Of a DNA stretch of 64,000 bases, positions 1 through 25,186 are shown in pieces; positions within the stretch are counted from its first letter, which is position 1, and each line of letters begins with the position of its first letter. The notes under the pieces were generated by a model that did no database searches, was not told where the DNA came from, and saw nothing but the letters and a program-made list of their open reading frames with translations. The position numbers and the translations under genes are program-made. The stretch comes from Jacaranda mimosifolia (lineage: Eukaryota; Streptophyta; Magnoliopsida; Lamiales; Bignoniaceae), in assembly GCA_018894105.1 (NCBI GenBank), contig CM032132.1, positions 27,269,379 through 27,333,378 on the forward strand. Direction: 5' to 3'.

Positions 1-51
1 AGTAACAAGAAAATATAACCAGAATAATGAACATAGAAATCAAAAACATAC

Positions 52-14468
<14,417 letters not shown>

Positions 14469-15000
14469 CGTTCTTCCCGAAATCTGTACTTCTCGAAATA
14501 CAAGTACAAAAGGTCAACCAAGGGGACGGCTACGACAGACGCGAGGAGAGGAGAAATAAACAAGAAATTCCGAAGCCCAAAAGACAAAATCAACGCGGAG
14601 TTACACGGTCAGTGTGTGCGCTTGCTTGCATGACATATAAGACAGGTTTATGTATGTATGGGAGAAATAGTCAAGGAAGAAAAGTAGAGAATGTTGAATC
14701 AGTTGAGAAATTAAGGGTGGATTTAATATTAATTTAAGTTGGGAACTGAAATGACGGAAGTGGGTCTGTCTGGGAGAGGGTAGTGGAGTGGGTGGCCAGT
14801 GTAATAAGAAGTGAAAATGGAGGGTTTTATGGGGAGAAAGTGGAAAAGGGATCAATCATTTGTTTGTTTCTGAGTGGGGAGTTAGAGAAGAGAGAGCGAC
14901 CAGCGACGTGCATAAAATGGGACACTAACAGAAAAGATAGGGCGTGTTTGGAGTAAGCCCCAGAAAGCGGGATCGAGTGCGAAAATGGTAGGACGAAAGC
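14469..15000 (-). promoter_or_regulatory. 5' leader and proximal upstream region of the BAGP1-like gene
   Basis: This is the sequence just upstream of the first exon. It holds short out-of-frame reading frames (for example minus 14855-14601, rich in Pro/His/Ser) that look like ordinary CT-rich leader sequence. I cannot place a transcription start or a clear TATA box. Confidence 0.35.
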
Positions 15001-17073
15001 CTAAAAGATTTGAAAAGAAGTGGATAACAAAGGCAATGTTTGTTAACTCTAATTATATTTTGGGGTGGTTTGATCTATAGGTTTTCGAGTAATGAATTTT
15101 AAGGTAGGTAGTAGTGTACGGAATATAATTGATGTTTGGTTTTGATTTAAATATTTGGTAGAAATTATTTTGGGATTAAATAATATTTGATTATATTATA
15201 ATATAAAGTAATTTTTATTATAGAAATCAAAAAAATTATTTTTTTATTTGATTAATACGAACAAATTGTAACTTAAAAATAATTTTAATATAAGGTCTGA
15301 ATATGATTTTTAAATATTATTGTAATGATCAATTAAATAAGACCACAGTAGTCTACGAGACTCGAGGAGCTTTAAAATGAGAGAGAAATGAAGGATGTTC
15401 CTCAAAATGCCTTAAGTAACATTTTCCCTCCAAATAATCTGTCTTGTTTGGGAAAGTGGGCACTTTTGATAAAAGTTGAATGACTGACTGTTTCCACATT
15501 TACATAAATTAGGAAATAAGTTAAATTGACCAATAAATTAAATTTCTATTAGTTAGAACTCATATTTATACCGCATCATGTACTATGAAGAATTGAAAAT
15601 TATTAACAAAAAAGTTGTGATTTATTGTAGGAGTAAATTCTACAGAGTAGGAATGAGCTTGGAAATAACATGCAAAAGCATTAATATTTGAAAAACTAAT
15701 TATTAATTGAAGATGAGTACAAAAACTTACTTATAATTTTGGATTCAACCGCTACTTATTTTTCTCTTTTTTCTTTCTCACTTTCACTCATTGAAACTTT
15801 AATCTTTACTTTGACTTCTCAACTCTAGTAAAAATATTAAAATATCTCCCAAAAAAAACACATTGAAACCCATATACTACCAAATACACGTTCTTCCCCA
15901 TTTCTTTTTATTTCTCTCTTTCGCCTCCTCCCACAACTTGAGGTACTGCCTGGAACTTATAAAACCAATTAAAATACTAGTAAGACTCTTAATTAAGATA
16001 TGAACAGTAAAATGTAAGTAAATAGGTGTTGGCATTTATAGTGGTTGACAAAGACAACGTCCACTACCTAAATTTTTACTTAAAATTTTAAATTTGTCTA
16101 ATTAATACAAGATAATAATATTTATACATTATGAGCCCAATAATTTGATAGTAAAAAAGATAGGGATAGAAACACCCTAGAAGGTTGATACACAAGCTCT
16201 CAATGGAGAACAAAAACTGAATTCTGGACTGGATGCAGTAAATTCCAGAGCGCTGTGGGACTAGCTACTTTATAAAAAGACTAGAAAACTTGTATTAGTT
16301 TCCCTTGCACAATCTCTGTGAACTGAAGCAAGAGTTGTTGCTACTCCATGCGAGACATTTTGGACTCTCTTTCCAAACTAGAACTTAGAGCACCATAGGT
16401 AATTCCAGTAGCACAACCTCTACTGCTTTTCTTCCCTAAAGGTCCATCAAGTAACCAAACACGCGGTTTGTTCTTAGGATTCTTGAAGGCAAGTATATCT
16501 CTCGTTTATTTACCACTGGGTCCTTTGAAACATAAACACGTTGCTATCCTCTTCTCCCTAAAGTCCTTTAAGGGCAAGCACACCCTTTGTTCTTCTTCAT
16601 AACAAGGCCCTCGAAACAACAGTAGAAAAGAAATGAATGAAAGAATTAAGCTCAAAGTGTATAAGAAAGTAAATACAGCCCTACAAGTATAATTAAAAAT
16701 GATTTTTCCGATCTTGTAAGATTGCTTTCAATGCAGCTCGATTCTCTTTATTTATAGATAAATCATTAATGGCTATGAGAACCGGAATGAAAAGTATCCA
16801 TTAGCACAAATAAGAAAGGCCAATTTCATGATTTGTGGTATTTGATCCAAATTTAGTATGAATGCAATATGGTATTTACTTCCAAATATGAGAGATGTGA
16901 GAATCATAATAAAATTTGGGTGATCTCTTCAAATAAAAAAAGACTAGTTTCGCCTAATATAGATAAAGGAACAATGAATGATAATTTATGTAGTAAATAT
17001 TATCATTACCTAAACTTCAATGAAATCATCAAAGGGTAAAAGACAACTCGATGTAGTTCATATATTTTGAGAG
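15001..17073. other. AT-rich intergenic spacer
   Basis: No gene, transposase fragment or convincing repeat was recognised in this 2-kb stretch between the BAGP1-like gene and the Pack-MULE. Short poly-A and poly-T runs are common. Confidence 0.6.
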
Positions 17074-17407
17074 TAGTTAGTTGGGGTTGGCTACGTCCGA
17101 TACCTATAGTTTTTACCTAACATCCTACACCCCTTAAAAAATTGACACGTGTCCAAATACCTTTTTTAAATCGATAGTAATTAAGTTAATTTACTATACT
17201 GACATTTTCTAATTAAATTAAAAGTAAAATAATTTTTAATATGAAATACCTTAAATATCCTTATAAAAAATTTAATTTTTAACTAAAATAAATAAATAAA
17301 AAAATTTAATTAAACCATTACAACCCAGTGAACCACCATCTCAATTTTGTTCGTCAAACCCGCCACCAAATTCTAAGGTGGAAACAATTTTCTGTGTTCT
17401 TCAACAA

Positions 17408-17427
17408 CCCCCCCCCCCCCCCCCCCC
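17408..17427. repeat. Poly-C tract at the edge of the P450 fragment
   Basis: A run of 20 C directly abuts the point where the P450 homology ends. Confidence 0.9.
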
Positions 17428-17677
17428 GATCCGGTGGAGAAACATCAAAGGCCCATGTTTTCTAACCCAAAGACTGAAGAATCCTGTGGGGGCTCAAGCC
17501 ACTTTGGTGGATATTTCCAATTACTGGAAGCTTTGGGGGTGATGGCGGGAGATTCTTGAGGGGTTTTGGCTGGGCAAACCAATTTCTGATCAAGAAAAAA
17601 GCAAAGAGAAACAAGGGGAGAAAAACAATCTTTGACAGCCATAGGTTTTCTTGGCAATCAAAGGAGTATCTGGACAT
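17428..17677 (-). pseudogene. Captured N-terminal fragment of a CYP71-type cytochrome P450
   Basis: The minus-strand translation from ATG at 17677 gives a short N-terminus, a hydrophobic anchor ([18 protein letters not shown]) and then the proline-rich hinge of microsomal plant P450s ([16 protein letters not shown]). This is followed by [12 protein letters not shown], an in-frame TAG at 17464-17462, then KHGPLMFLH before a poly-C run. This layout is typical of CYP71 clan enzymes. Only about 80 of about 500 residues are present and there is no heme-binding region, so no enzyme can be made. It lies between the TIRs of the element at 17083-18119. Confidence 0.8.
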
Positions 17678-18128
17678 GATTTGGTCTGAAAATTATGAAT
17701 TGTAGATTATCTTAAAAAAGCTTTGTAATTGTCTCCTAGCAAACATGTGCTGCTCTTTGAAAAGAGAAATAAGAGATGACATTTTATTCATGATACTAGT
17801 AACACTTGTTGAAGAATATAATTGGGATGGTGGGTTCACTGGGTTGTAATGGTTTAATTAAAAATATTTTTTTTCTTTTTCTATTTTTTTAGGTAATTGT
17901 ATTTTAATTTTTGTTTTAGTTCAAAATTAATTTTTTATAAAGACATTTAAGGTATTTCATATTAAAAATTATTTTACTTTTAATTTAATTAAAAAAGATT
18001 AGTATAGTAAATTAATTTAATTAGTATCAATTTAAAAAAGGTATTTGGACACGTGTCAATTTTTTAAGGGGTGTAGGATGTTAGATAAAAATCATAGGTA
18101 TCGGACCGTAGCCAACCCCTAGTTAGTA

Positions 18129-19010
18129 TAAATGATTGTCCATTCAAGCTCTTACTGACCTTTATTTAAGAAACTTGCTGAATGTGAGCAGAGTTGTATG
18201 GATTGCCTTATTGTGTCAATATAAATCCTGCAAATCAGGTCTTTCATATTTGAGATTTTTGGATTCAATATTCTAATATTTCAGTGGCAAAAAACAAATT
18301 TAGAAATTAAACTTGAAACTGTTGACTAAATACAAGAAAATCTATACCATGCTTGGATATGTTCAATAAAAGGATAGGAGAAATACTTTCTTTAACATGT
18401 AATAACCTATGCTGTGAAAATTTATTATGGGACTGCAAAAATTCATTCAGAAAAGTAACTTCCGAGAATTATCATCATTAGCATATTCTCAATTCATGTC
18501 AAATATTTAATAAGTATCTTATATATCCCACTAAGGCCTTGGTAATATATAAGTAAAAAGTTCAATAAAGTGGCTAGCATGATTAATCAAAATAGGCAAC
18601 TAAACTAATTTAAAATGGCCCCTTTAAGCAGATAGATCCAAATCCACTAATGAGACAACTAGCATAAATACTAACCTTCACGGTAAAGAAAGACGTCAAA
18701 TCGCTTATTTTTAACTTGTGCATTGTCTCCATGCTCAAGACACACCTTCCTAGAGTAGAAGCCAACTATTCAACAATTTCCAAAAAGAATCTTGGATCAA
18801 ATTCTGTGCAATATCAATTCAAATTCTCATATTTGTATTTTGAAATGATTGTAGGTGCTTTTTTTTTTTTTTTAAAAACCATCTTAAATACTTCAAATTA
18901 TAGGAAAATAACTTGTATTGTACTTGTAATATTGAGTTTCTAGCTAACATGGAACCTAGTTATTGATTAAGGCTTCACAACGAGGATCTATATCCTGAGG
19001 ATGAGTCAAG
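18129..19010. other. AT-rich spacer without recognised features
   Basis: Nothing recognisable is seen apart from a poly-T run at 18860-18874. Confidence 0.6.
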
Positions 19011-19015
19011 AATAT

Positions 19016-19682
19016 TGATGAGGGTTCGATCGGTTGGATAGAGAACCAACTTTGAATATGGGTAGGACTCGACCTGAAGGGTCTATATCTTCGCTTGGAA
19101 AGAGAAAAATCCTGCAATCACAGTAAACGTTAGGCTAGCCGAGGAGCCCTCGGCTTAGGCCCTCCGACGCTCAAGTCAGTAGAAATCGACTTCAAATATC
19201 GAGCAACGGAGTAAAGGCTTTTAGAATGTATGAGTGCGTACCTCCAGAAGGCTGTGGTGAGGGTATTTATATCCTTCTCCCTTCGAGGAAAGGTCTGAGA
19301 TGCCCCTGGTACACCCAGGGGGCCTTTAGACTTGGACCAAGGGTAATTAGTCATTTCCTGCCTAGCATATCTCCAGCTAACCGCCCTTCCAGGTTTCAAG
19401 GACAAGGTAGTACACTATAGCGGCGCCTGCTGTGTCAGGCGGTGAGAGGGATGGCACGCGCCATTAATACGGAGGCGTGGTGCCCGCCAGCACATTTAAT
19501 GCGGTGGCAGAGTACTGTACTGTTCTCGACCTCGATATGGTCGACTGGGGTTGAGGAATTCCATGGGCCTGGAGCTGTCTCTGGGCTAACCTGGTCGAGT
19601 GAAGTCGATGAGACATATGGGCCTTGAGCGCTTGACTGGGCTATCTTGGTTTGGGCCTAGGCACTTGGGCCGTCCCATATCA
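19016..19682 (-). repeat. 3' LTR of the Tat-type gypsy element
   Basis: Read on the minus strand it begins TGATATGGGACGG and ends ...CCCTCATCA, the TG...CA form of an LTR. It follows directly on a polypurine tract. A minus-strand TATAAATA lies at 19271-19264. The stretch after it (GACTTGAGCG, GGAGGGCC, TGTGATTGCAGG) resembles the R-U5 part of Tat-lineage LTRs. The outer boundary at 19016 is inferred from the TG/CA ends and by comparison with the LTR at 29315-29876. GC content is clearly higher than in the flanks. Confidence 0.65.
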
Positions 19683-19686
19683 TGAG

Positions 19687-19697
19687 TCCCCCCACTT
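19687..19697 (-). other. Polypurine tract of the Tat-type element
   Basis: The minus-strand sequence aagtgggggga lies 4 bp before the 3' LTR start. This is the expected priming site for plus-strand DNA synthesis and it fixes the element's orientation. Confidence 0.7.
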
Positions 19698-19891
19698 CGC
19701 AAGGCTGAACGAGGATTTGACGAGAAGCGTTGAGAAGTAGCGAAATCGGTATTAGCGATAATCGACCATAGTTTTTGAAAATCGACCAGGGTTTGGCGTA
19801 TTTATTAAGCGGTTACATCGTGGGGCGGCGTGGCGGTTACAGACATTATTGCAGGCGCTTGGTTTGTCGTGCTTCTTCCTCTATAAATACC

Positions 19892-19899
19892 CACGGTAA
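19892..19899 (+). promoter_or_regulatory. Plus-strand TATA box ahead of the antisense extra ORF
   Basis: TATAAATA lies 149 bp upstream of the ATG at 20048, on the strand opposite to gag-pol. It is positioned to drive the extra ORF independently of the LTR promoter. This is a sequence match only. Confidence 0.45.
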
Positions 19900-20047
19900 A
19901 ACCGGCCATTTTTACTTTTACCGCATTGGCTTCTGGTCGAGTGCTTATCCAAACATCTTCGCTTCCAAGACTTTTTGAGTTTAGTCCTTGCATTCAGTAA
20001 GTGTTCTTTTGCTTCTACTTCCTGTCCTCTAATTTTCTTTGAGAATC

Positions 20048-22512
20048 ATGTTGGGATTGTATAGCTCTGAGGGTAGTCAGGGGGGGGACAGTGAGGCCAC
20101 CCAGTCTGATAGACGTAGGTATGTTTCTGGGTCGTCGAGCGACTATTCTAGTTCCAGCAGCTCGAGCAGCAACCATGAGGGGGAAGAAACTGGTCCAAGC
20201 CAGATTCCCCCCTCGTGAGGTCAACTGTTTACCCTAAGTCATTACAGTGAAATAATATCTACCATTAACCCTGGGGACTTGAGGCGTCTCAGAGAACTGT
20301 ACCATATCCCTCCCGAATATCAACTTTTGACCCCTGGACCACATGGTCGAATGCATCGCGCTCCTGCGGGCTGCATAACTATCTTCAAGGACGCGTTTAG
20401 ATGTGGACTTAGGTTCCCTCTGAGTGATAGTATGGTTGGTCTGCTCAGGGGTCTTCAAGTATGTACAACACAACTTTTGCCCAACTGCTTTTCTACCCTT
20501 TGTAGTTTTATGGTTATGATGCGTTTGTTTAATCAGCCTGCCAGTTTTGAAAATTTTTCCAACCTTTTTCATCTTCCCATGTCCCGCAAGTTGGGTAGCG
20601 CCGACGAGTCAGGGTTCTACTACCTCACTACTCTACCTCGCCGCAAATTCCTCGTAGCCCCCTCTTCTTCGTATGGGCAAGAGTGGAAAAAGCGATATCT
20701 GTTTGTTCGAGTGGCGGGGGGTTTCAATATTCCCCGGGGTTGGTGGAGGGGGCACGTGAATATACTGCGGAATCTTACTCCGACCTGGCCGAACACATTT
20801 GTGCGGGACCTGGTCGAGTTTGGCCAAATGGAGGCCTCTGTTTTCATCAAGGAGAGGCATTTAGTGTTGGCTGGACTGTCACCGGCTCCAATAGATTTCC
20901 CTGCGCATTATCAAATAGGTAGATAGTGTGTCTTGCGATTTGCTATCTTTTGTGTTGTGTATGATTCTTTATTTTTTACCGTTGCTAATTTGATGTTTGG
21001 TAGATCGTGAAGCCATCATGAACAAATCAAGAGCAGAGGCGCTGGCTCGAGCAGAAAGAATCAGCAGCGGCAACAAGGGACTGCCGCTCGTCAAGCAGAT
21101 ATTGCAACCGAGGAGCCACGTCGGGTGGCCACGGCGCCTACTCCATCACCTATTCCTTTACCTCGTCGCCCACTGGCGATCATAAGGACAACCCTGTAGG
21201 TCGGGGTAAGAGAGCCATAGTCGAGCAGAGAGGTCCTACTCCTAAGAAGGCTGCTGCCGGAAAGGGCAAGGGAAAAGTAGTTGGGTCAGGGCCGACTGGT
21301 AACGATATCTTCGGGGATCGAGGGGACGATGTACTGTTCACCCTACCGAAATTCCTCTCTCCTCAATTTGGGGCCGAGCCCAGCCCCGTCGTACATAATT
21401 CTTTATGCATGGACACGGCGAGGCCAACTGGGGCCGCCCCCCCTGAAGGTGTTGCTGGCAGGTCAGTTCTTGGCTGACCAGAAAAGGATTATGGGGCTGA
21501 GCCAGTCTGCGGCCCCTCGAGAGTTAGCCTACCACGCCAACATGGTAAGGTTTTCTCTCTTTTATTCCTGTATGTTTACACTTCGCTCGAGTGGATGATA
21601 ACTTTTATATTTTAGGTCGGGCAACTGGGCTACAATTTCTATCGATGATGCGAGTTGGCCCTGGCTGATCGGGAGCAGCTGGAAGCTGGGGGGGATGCTG
21701 AAACTTTAAAGGCTCAGCTCAAGTCTTCTCAAATGCGGGTCGACGAGCTGGAAAAATAGGTCGGGCAGCTGACTAAGGACCTAGAGCAGAAAGATGGGCA
21801 GGCGATCCTGGTTGTTAAGGAGAGGACCAAGATGGATAAGATGGTCAAAAACTGCAACTGGATGTACAGGCAGGCCTATGATTCCGGTCGATCAGCCAGC
21901 CGGAATGCATGTTTGGCAGAGGAGCGAACGGAGTTCAACCGGATATTACCACAGGTGTGCCAAGAAGCTATACAACAATTCCTGGTCAATCCAGCTTTCC
22001 AGGATGCAAGTGTTGTGTTCTCTCTGGATGACGCCCGAAACGCTTTTGAGAAGGCCATTAAGCAAATGCAGTTTCTGGGCTACGCCCTTTTGGCCGAGGA
22101 CCGATCGTGAATGAGCCACACATTCGATGAACAGCTACATCTATACCCCGAGGAAGAGGGCAATGCAGAGGAGCCAGTCGTCGAGGCCGGCAAAGTGGAG
22201 GGCACGCCGGAGGTCGAATTGACTGCCGAGGAGAGAATGCGGGCTGAAATTGACAGAAAATTGAAAGTAATCGCCCGGGAGTTCAAATTCACCGGCGACG
22301 TGGCCTTCGACGTGTCAGAAGCGAGAGCTGATGTCGCCGCCTACTTCCCAATCCTCGAGCGGCAATTTTTACAAGGTTCAGCGGGCCCTTCTCGACCAGT
22401 GACTGCCGCGGTGCCTGTTTCAATGGCCCTGCCTGAGCCCAGACCATCCGCTACTCCAACTCCTGTTCCTGCCATTGCTCCCAATGTAGAAAAGGTCGGC
22501 AGTTCTAGCTAG
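20048..22512 (+). pseudogene. Antisense additional ORF of the Tat element (gypsy-type Transposase_28-like), spliced and broken
   Basis: This is an extra ORF between pol and the 3' LTR, on the opposite strand. Proposed exons are 20048-20918, 21004-21544 and 21616-22512, with GT-AG introns of 85 and 71 bp. Exon 1 encodes a Ser/Gly-rich head, then a segment (LRELYHIPPEY, FKDAFRCGLRFPLSD, LFNQPASFENF, WKKRYLFVR) that fits the plant family described as putative gypsy type transposon. Exon 2 is Pro/Lys-rich. Exon 3 has a coiled-coil-like region, then an acidic Pro-rich tail. Lesions are TGA at 20216, a one-base shift near 21061, a TAG near 21196, TGA at 21646, TAG at 21757 and TGA at 22108. Several stops look like deamination of CGA or CAG codons. 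The function of this family is unknown, and this copy is not expected to work. Confidence 0.7.
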
Positions 22513-22552
22513 GCCTGATTTTCTTATTTGTTTTTGCTTTATAAAATGTATA

Positions 22553-22610
22553 TGCCTCAATGAGGCTTTTTCAGAATGATTGTAGGATTCTTGCCTCGAT
22601 GAGGCTTTTT
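22553..22610 (+). other. Two hairpin-plus-T-tract motifs after the antisense ORF
   Basis: The sequence tgcctcaatgaggcttttt (22553-22571) and a near copy (22592-22610) are both perfect 6-bp inverted repeats followed by five T. They lie 40-100 bp after the stop codon of the antisense ORF. A role in 3' end formation is only a guess. Confidence 0.4.
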
Positions 22611-23024
22611 GGAACTGATGAATGATGATCTGCTATTTTCTTTTACTCTAATATCAATCATAATTTTTCTTGCTTTTGTTATAAATTACTTTCATTGATG
22701 TGTACGTGTTTTGCAAAACATTAACTGGAATGCTTGTTGTTCTGCATATCGGAATTTTTGGATAAATGCTCACAAGTGTGGCAAGTAATTTTCATTCATT
22801 TTCTTCACCGAATAAAGCTGTGCTTTTCCCAAATTCATTCTTGACTCTTGTCAAGCAGATTGTAATTTATCCGCTAACATAATAGCTAGTCCTTAGATTT
22901 GGAATGACCTTAACGATTGTAGAGCAGCTTTATCACTATTGTAATTATAATTAACAATTTTAAGTAACTCGGCACGTATGCCTCGACTTCGCAATGTAAT
23001 GGGTTGTTTTGCCAACTACGAGGT

Positions 23025-23357
23025 CGGTTGTTTGGTCTCGGCGCAAGGGTCTCGACTTGGCGGCGCAAAGCCTACTTTGTCAACTGCGGGGTCGACTCTT
23101 TGCTCTGGGCGCAAAGGCCTCATCTTGGTGGCGCAAAGCCTGTTTTGTCGACTGCGGGGTCAACTTTTTGCTCTGGGCGCAAAGGCCTCGACTTGGCGGC
23201 GTAAAGCCTCTTGTCGACTGCGGGGTCGACTATTTGGTCTCGCATAGAGGCCTCAACTTGGCGGCGTGAACCCTCTTGTCGACTGTGAGGTCGACTATTT
23301 AGTCTCGGCGCAAAGGCCTCAACTTGGCGGCGTGAAGCCTCTTGTCGACTGTGGGGT
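23025..23357. repeat. 65-68 bp tandem repeat array inside the Tat element
   Basis: Five full units start at 23025, 23093, 23161, 23227 and 23292, with partial copies on both sides (from about 22980 and up to about 23370). Each unit carries a gtcgact-type palindromic core, ggcctc(a/g)acttggcggcg, and a gactg(c/t)ggggt end. Tandem repeats between pol and the 3' LTR are a known trait of Tat-lineage elements. Small size changes (68, 68, 66, 65, 66 bp) show indel drift. Confidence 0.9.
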
Positions 23358-23450
23358 CGACTATTTGATAAAGATTCAGTCTGTTTCATGCAGTTTGAAC
23401 ATATCATAATTTTACTCCTTTGGGGGGATACAAAGGTTGTCAATGACTTG

Positions 23451-24500
23451 TTACACAAATTTTTTTTTGAGGTTTACTACATTCCAAGGTCGAGGTAGCT
23501 CGCGACCTAATGCATCGGCTAGTCGGTAGGCGTTGTTTTTTGACACCTTAATCACTTAATATGGCCCCTCCCACTTTGGGTCAAGTTTCCCTACGTTCTT
23601 AGACACTTCCACGTTCTTGAGAACGAGGTCGCCTACCTTAAAGCTCCGGGGTTGGACTGTTTTGTTATAGCGATCTGCCATCTTAGAGCGATATCGTTGC
23701 ATTGTGTTGTAAGCTGCGTGGCGCTGCTCATCGATAGTGATTAGATCCAGTGTCCTCTCCGATGCATTTGTTATCGGGTTATAGTGGATCATTCTCGCTG
23801 TGTGTTGAATCAATTCCGACGGAATTACTGCGTCGGATCCGTAGACTAGGCTGTACGAGCTATGGCCCGTAGCCATTCGAGGTGTCGTCCTGTATGCCCA
23901 AAGCACACCAGGGAGGTCGTCTGCCCAACTGGCCCCAGTCCCAGCTATTCGACTCTTGATATGGTCGAGGACGGTTCTGTTGGTGACCTCGGTCTGTCCA
24001 TTGGCCTGCGGGTTTCCCACCGAAGTGAAGTGTTGGGCGATCCCCAAGGTCTCGCACCACTTCCTTGTTCTTCTGCTCTGAAATTGGGTGCCGTTATCTG
24101 AGATTAAGACCTTAGGCAAACCAAATTGAAATATTATATTCTTCCAAATGAAACTTTTAATGGCCGCGTCGATGATCTTCGGGACTGCCTCAACTTCCAC
24201 CCATTTAGTAAAGTACTCGACGGCCACTATGATGAACTTAAGCTGGCCCGACGTCTTCGGGAGCGACCTCACTATGTCGATTCCCCACTGGTTGAATGGC
24301 CGGTGATCTGAACGTTGATCAGCGGTGCGGCTAGCTAGTGTTGAATGTTGGAGTGGATCTGGCATGATGGGCATTTTCTGGCAAAGTCGACGGAGTCTCG
24401 CAGCAACGTTGGCTAGAAATACCCATAACAGATGACCTTGTGTGCTAAAGACTGGCCGCCCGAGTGGTTGCCGTAGATGCCAGCATGTATCTCCTGCAAT
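23451..24500 (-). pseudogene. Integrase of the Tat-type gypsy element
   Basis: The zinc-binding part (HAGIYGNH, then CPSCQ) is split by a stop at about 24413 and a frame change. The core D-D-E residues are visible in WGIDIVRSL, LISDNGTQF and GQTEVTNR. The C-terminal part runs through FKVGDLVLKNV and WEGPY to the native end near 23451. Within it an in-frame TAA at 23555-23553 falls just after EGPY. The core is well preserved for a relic, but no single frame spans it. Confidence 0.85.
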
Positions 24501-25186
24501 AAGTGGTTTGCTTCGTCAGGTTCTAGGCAGCTCAGTAGAGGTCCTGCTATCGACCTCCGATACAGCTGGCCATGCTCATCTAGCGCGTATTTGGCTACTA
24601 ACCCCCTGAGCCTGCGGGCCTCCTTTTCATCGTCTGGTAAGGTACATTGACTTAAGTAAAGCTTGATTGGATCCTGCCAAGAGAGGGTTGTTTCCTCGAC
24701 GCACCCGACGAGGCCCTGGGCGGTGGCGGTGACACAGGGCTTGTCAGCCACCAAAAATGTTATTATTCTTTCTCTGGTACCTTTCGTCGAGCTGGCTAGC
24801 TTCGAGAGCGCGTCTGCTCGTTCATTCTCTAATCGGGGGACTTGGCTTAGTGAAAAGCTTATGAACATGTATTTCAATTGGTGCACTTCTGCTAAATATT
24901 GTGCCATTTTGTGTTCCTTCGCCTCAAAGGTGCCTTCGACTTGTTCTGCGACCAGCTGAGAGTCAATGAATGCTGCAAGCTGCTCGACGCCGCGAGTTGT
25001 GGCCATGTGCATTCCTGCGATGAGAGCCTCATATTCTGCTTCATTATTGGTGACCGAGAAGTTGAGTTTCATCACAAAATCATACTCCTTGGCAAGCGGG
25101 GATAGAAGGGATATACCTATCCTGCCTCCAGATGAGGTTGCTGACCCGTCAACATGCAAGGTCCACTTTGAGGTGCTTTCAACATA
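24413..25186 (-). pseudogene. Archaeal-type RNase H domain and linker of the Tat pol
   Basis: The reading frame starts with HVDGSATSSGGRIGISLLSP and contains NNEAEYEALIAGM, FIDSQLVAEQ and ENERADALSKLAS. This is the second RNase H found in Tat-lineage pol, between the RT-linked RNase H and integrase. The Asp/Glu pattern looks intact. The frame runs on into the integrase zinc-binding segment and stops at 24413. Confidence 0.85.

Larger units (their letters stand above)
17083..18119. mobile_element. Pack-MULE-like element with about 275-315 bp TIRs carrying a P450 fragment
   Basis: Two long inverted repeats (17083-17358 and 17805-18119) read outward with GGGGTTGGCTACG at the tips. They stay alignable to an inner shared segment, ttaattaaaccattacaacc. 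Flanking 9-mers tagttagtt (17074-17082) and tagttagta (18120-18128) match at 8 of 9 positions, as expected for a Mutator-like target duplication. Long TIRs plus a 9-bp duplication point to the MULE superfamily. No transposase is present. The 450-bp interior holds a cytochrome P450 gene piece and a poly-C run, so the element fits the Pack-MULE class. Mobilisation would need a transposase supplied elsewhere. Confidence 0.8.

Noticed and set aside
14601..14855. 84-codon minus-strand reading frame upstream of the BAGP1-like gene
   Set aside because: The Pro/His/Ser-rich translation is typical of CT-rich leader DNA, and there is no family match.
20620..20860. Minus-strand reading frames opposite the Tat extra ORF
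   Set aside because: These are antisense shadows of the plus-strand ORF, which has the recognisable motifs.
22978..23458. Reading frames with repeated peptides in the tandem array; possible CRISPR-like array
   Set aside because: Units are direct tandem copies with no spacers, so it is not CRISPR. The peptides simply mirror the DNA repeat.
23862..24311. Plus-strand reading frames over the integrase
   Set aside because: They are shadows of the minus-strand integrase with its visible D-D-E residues.
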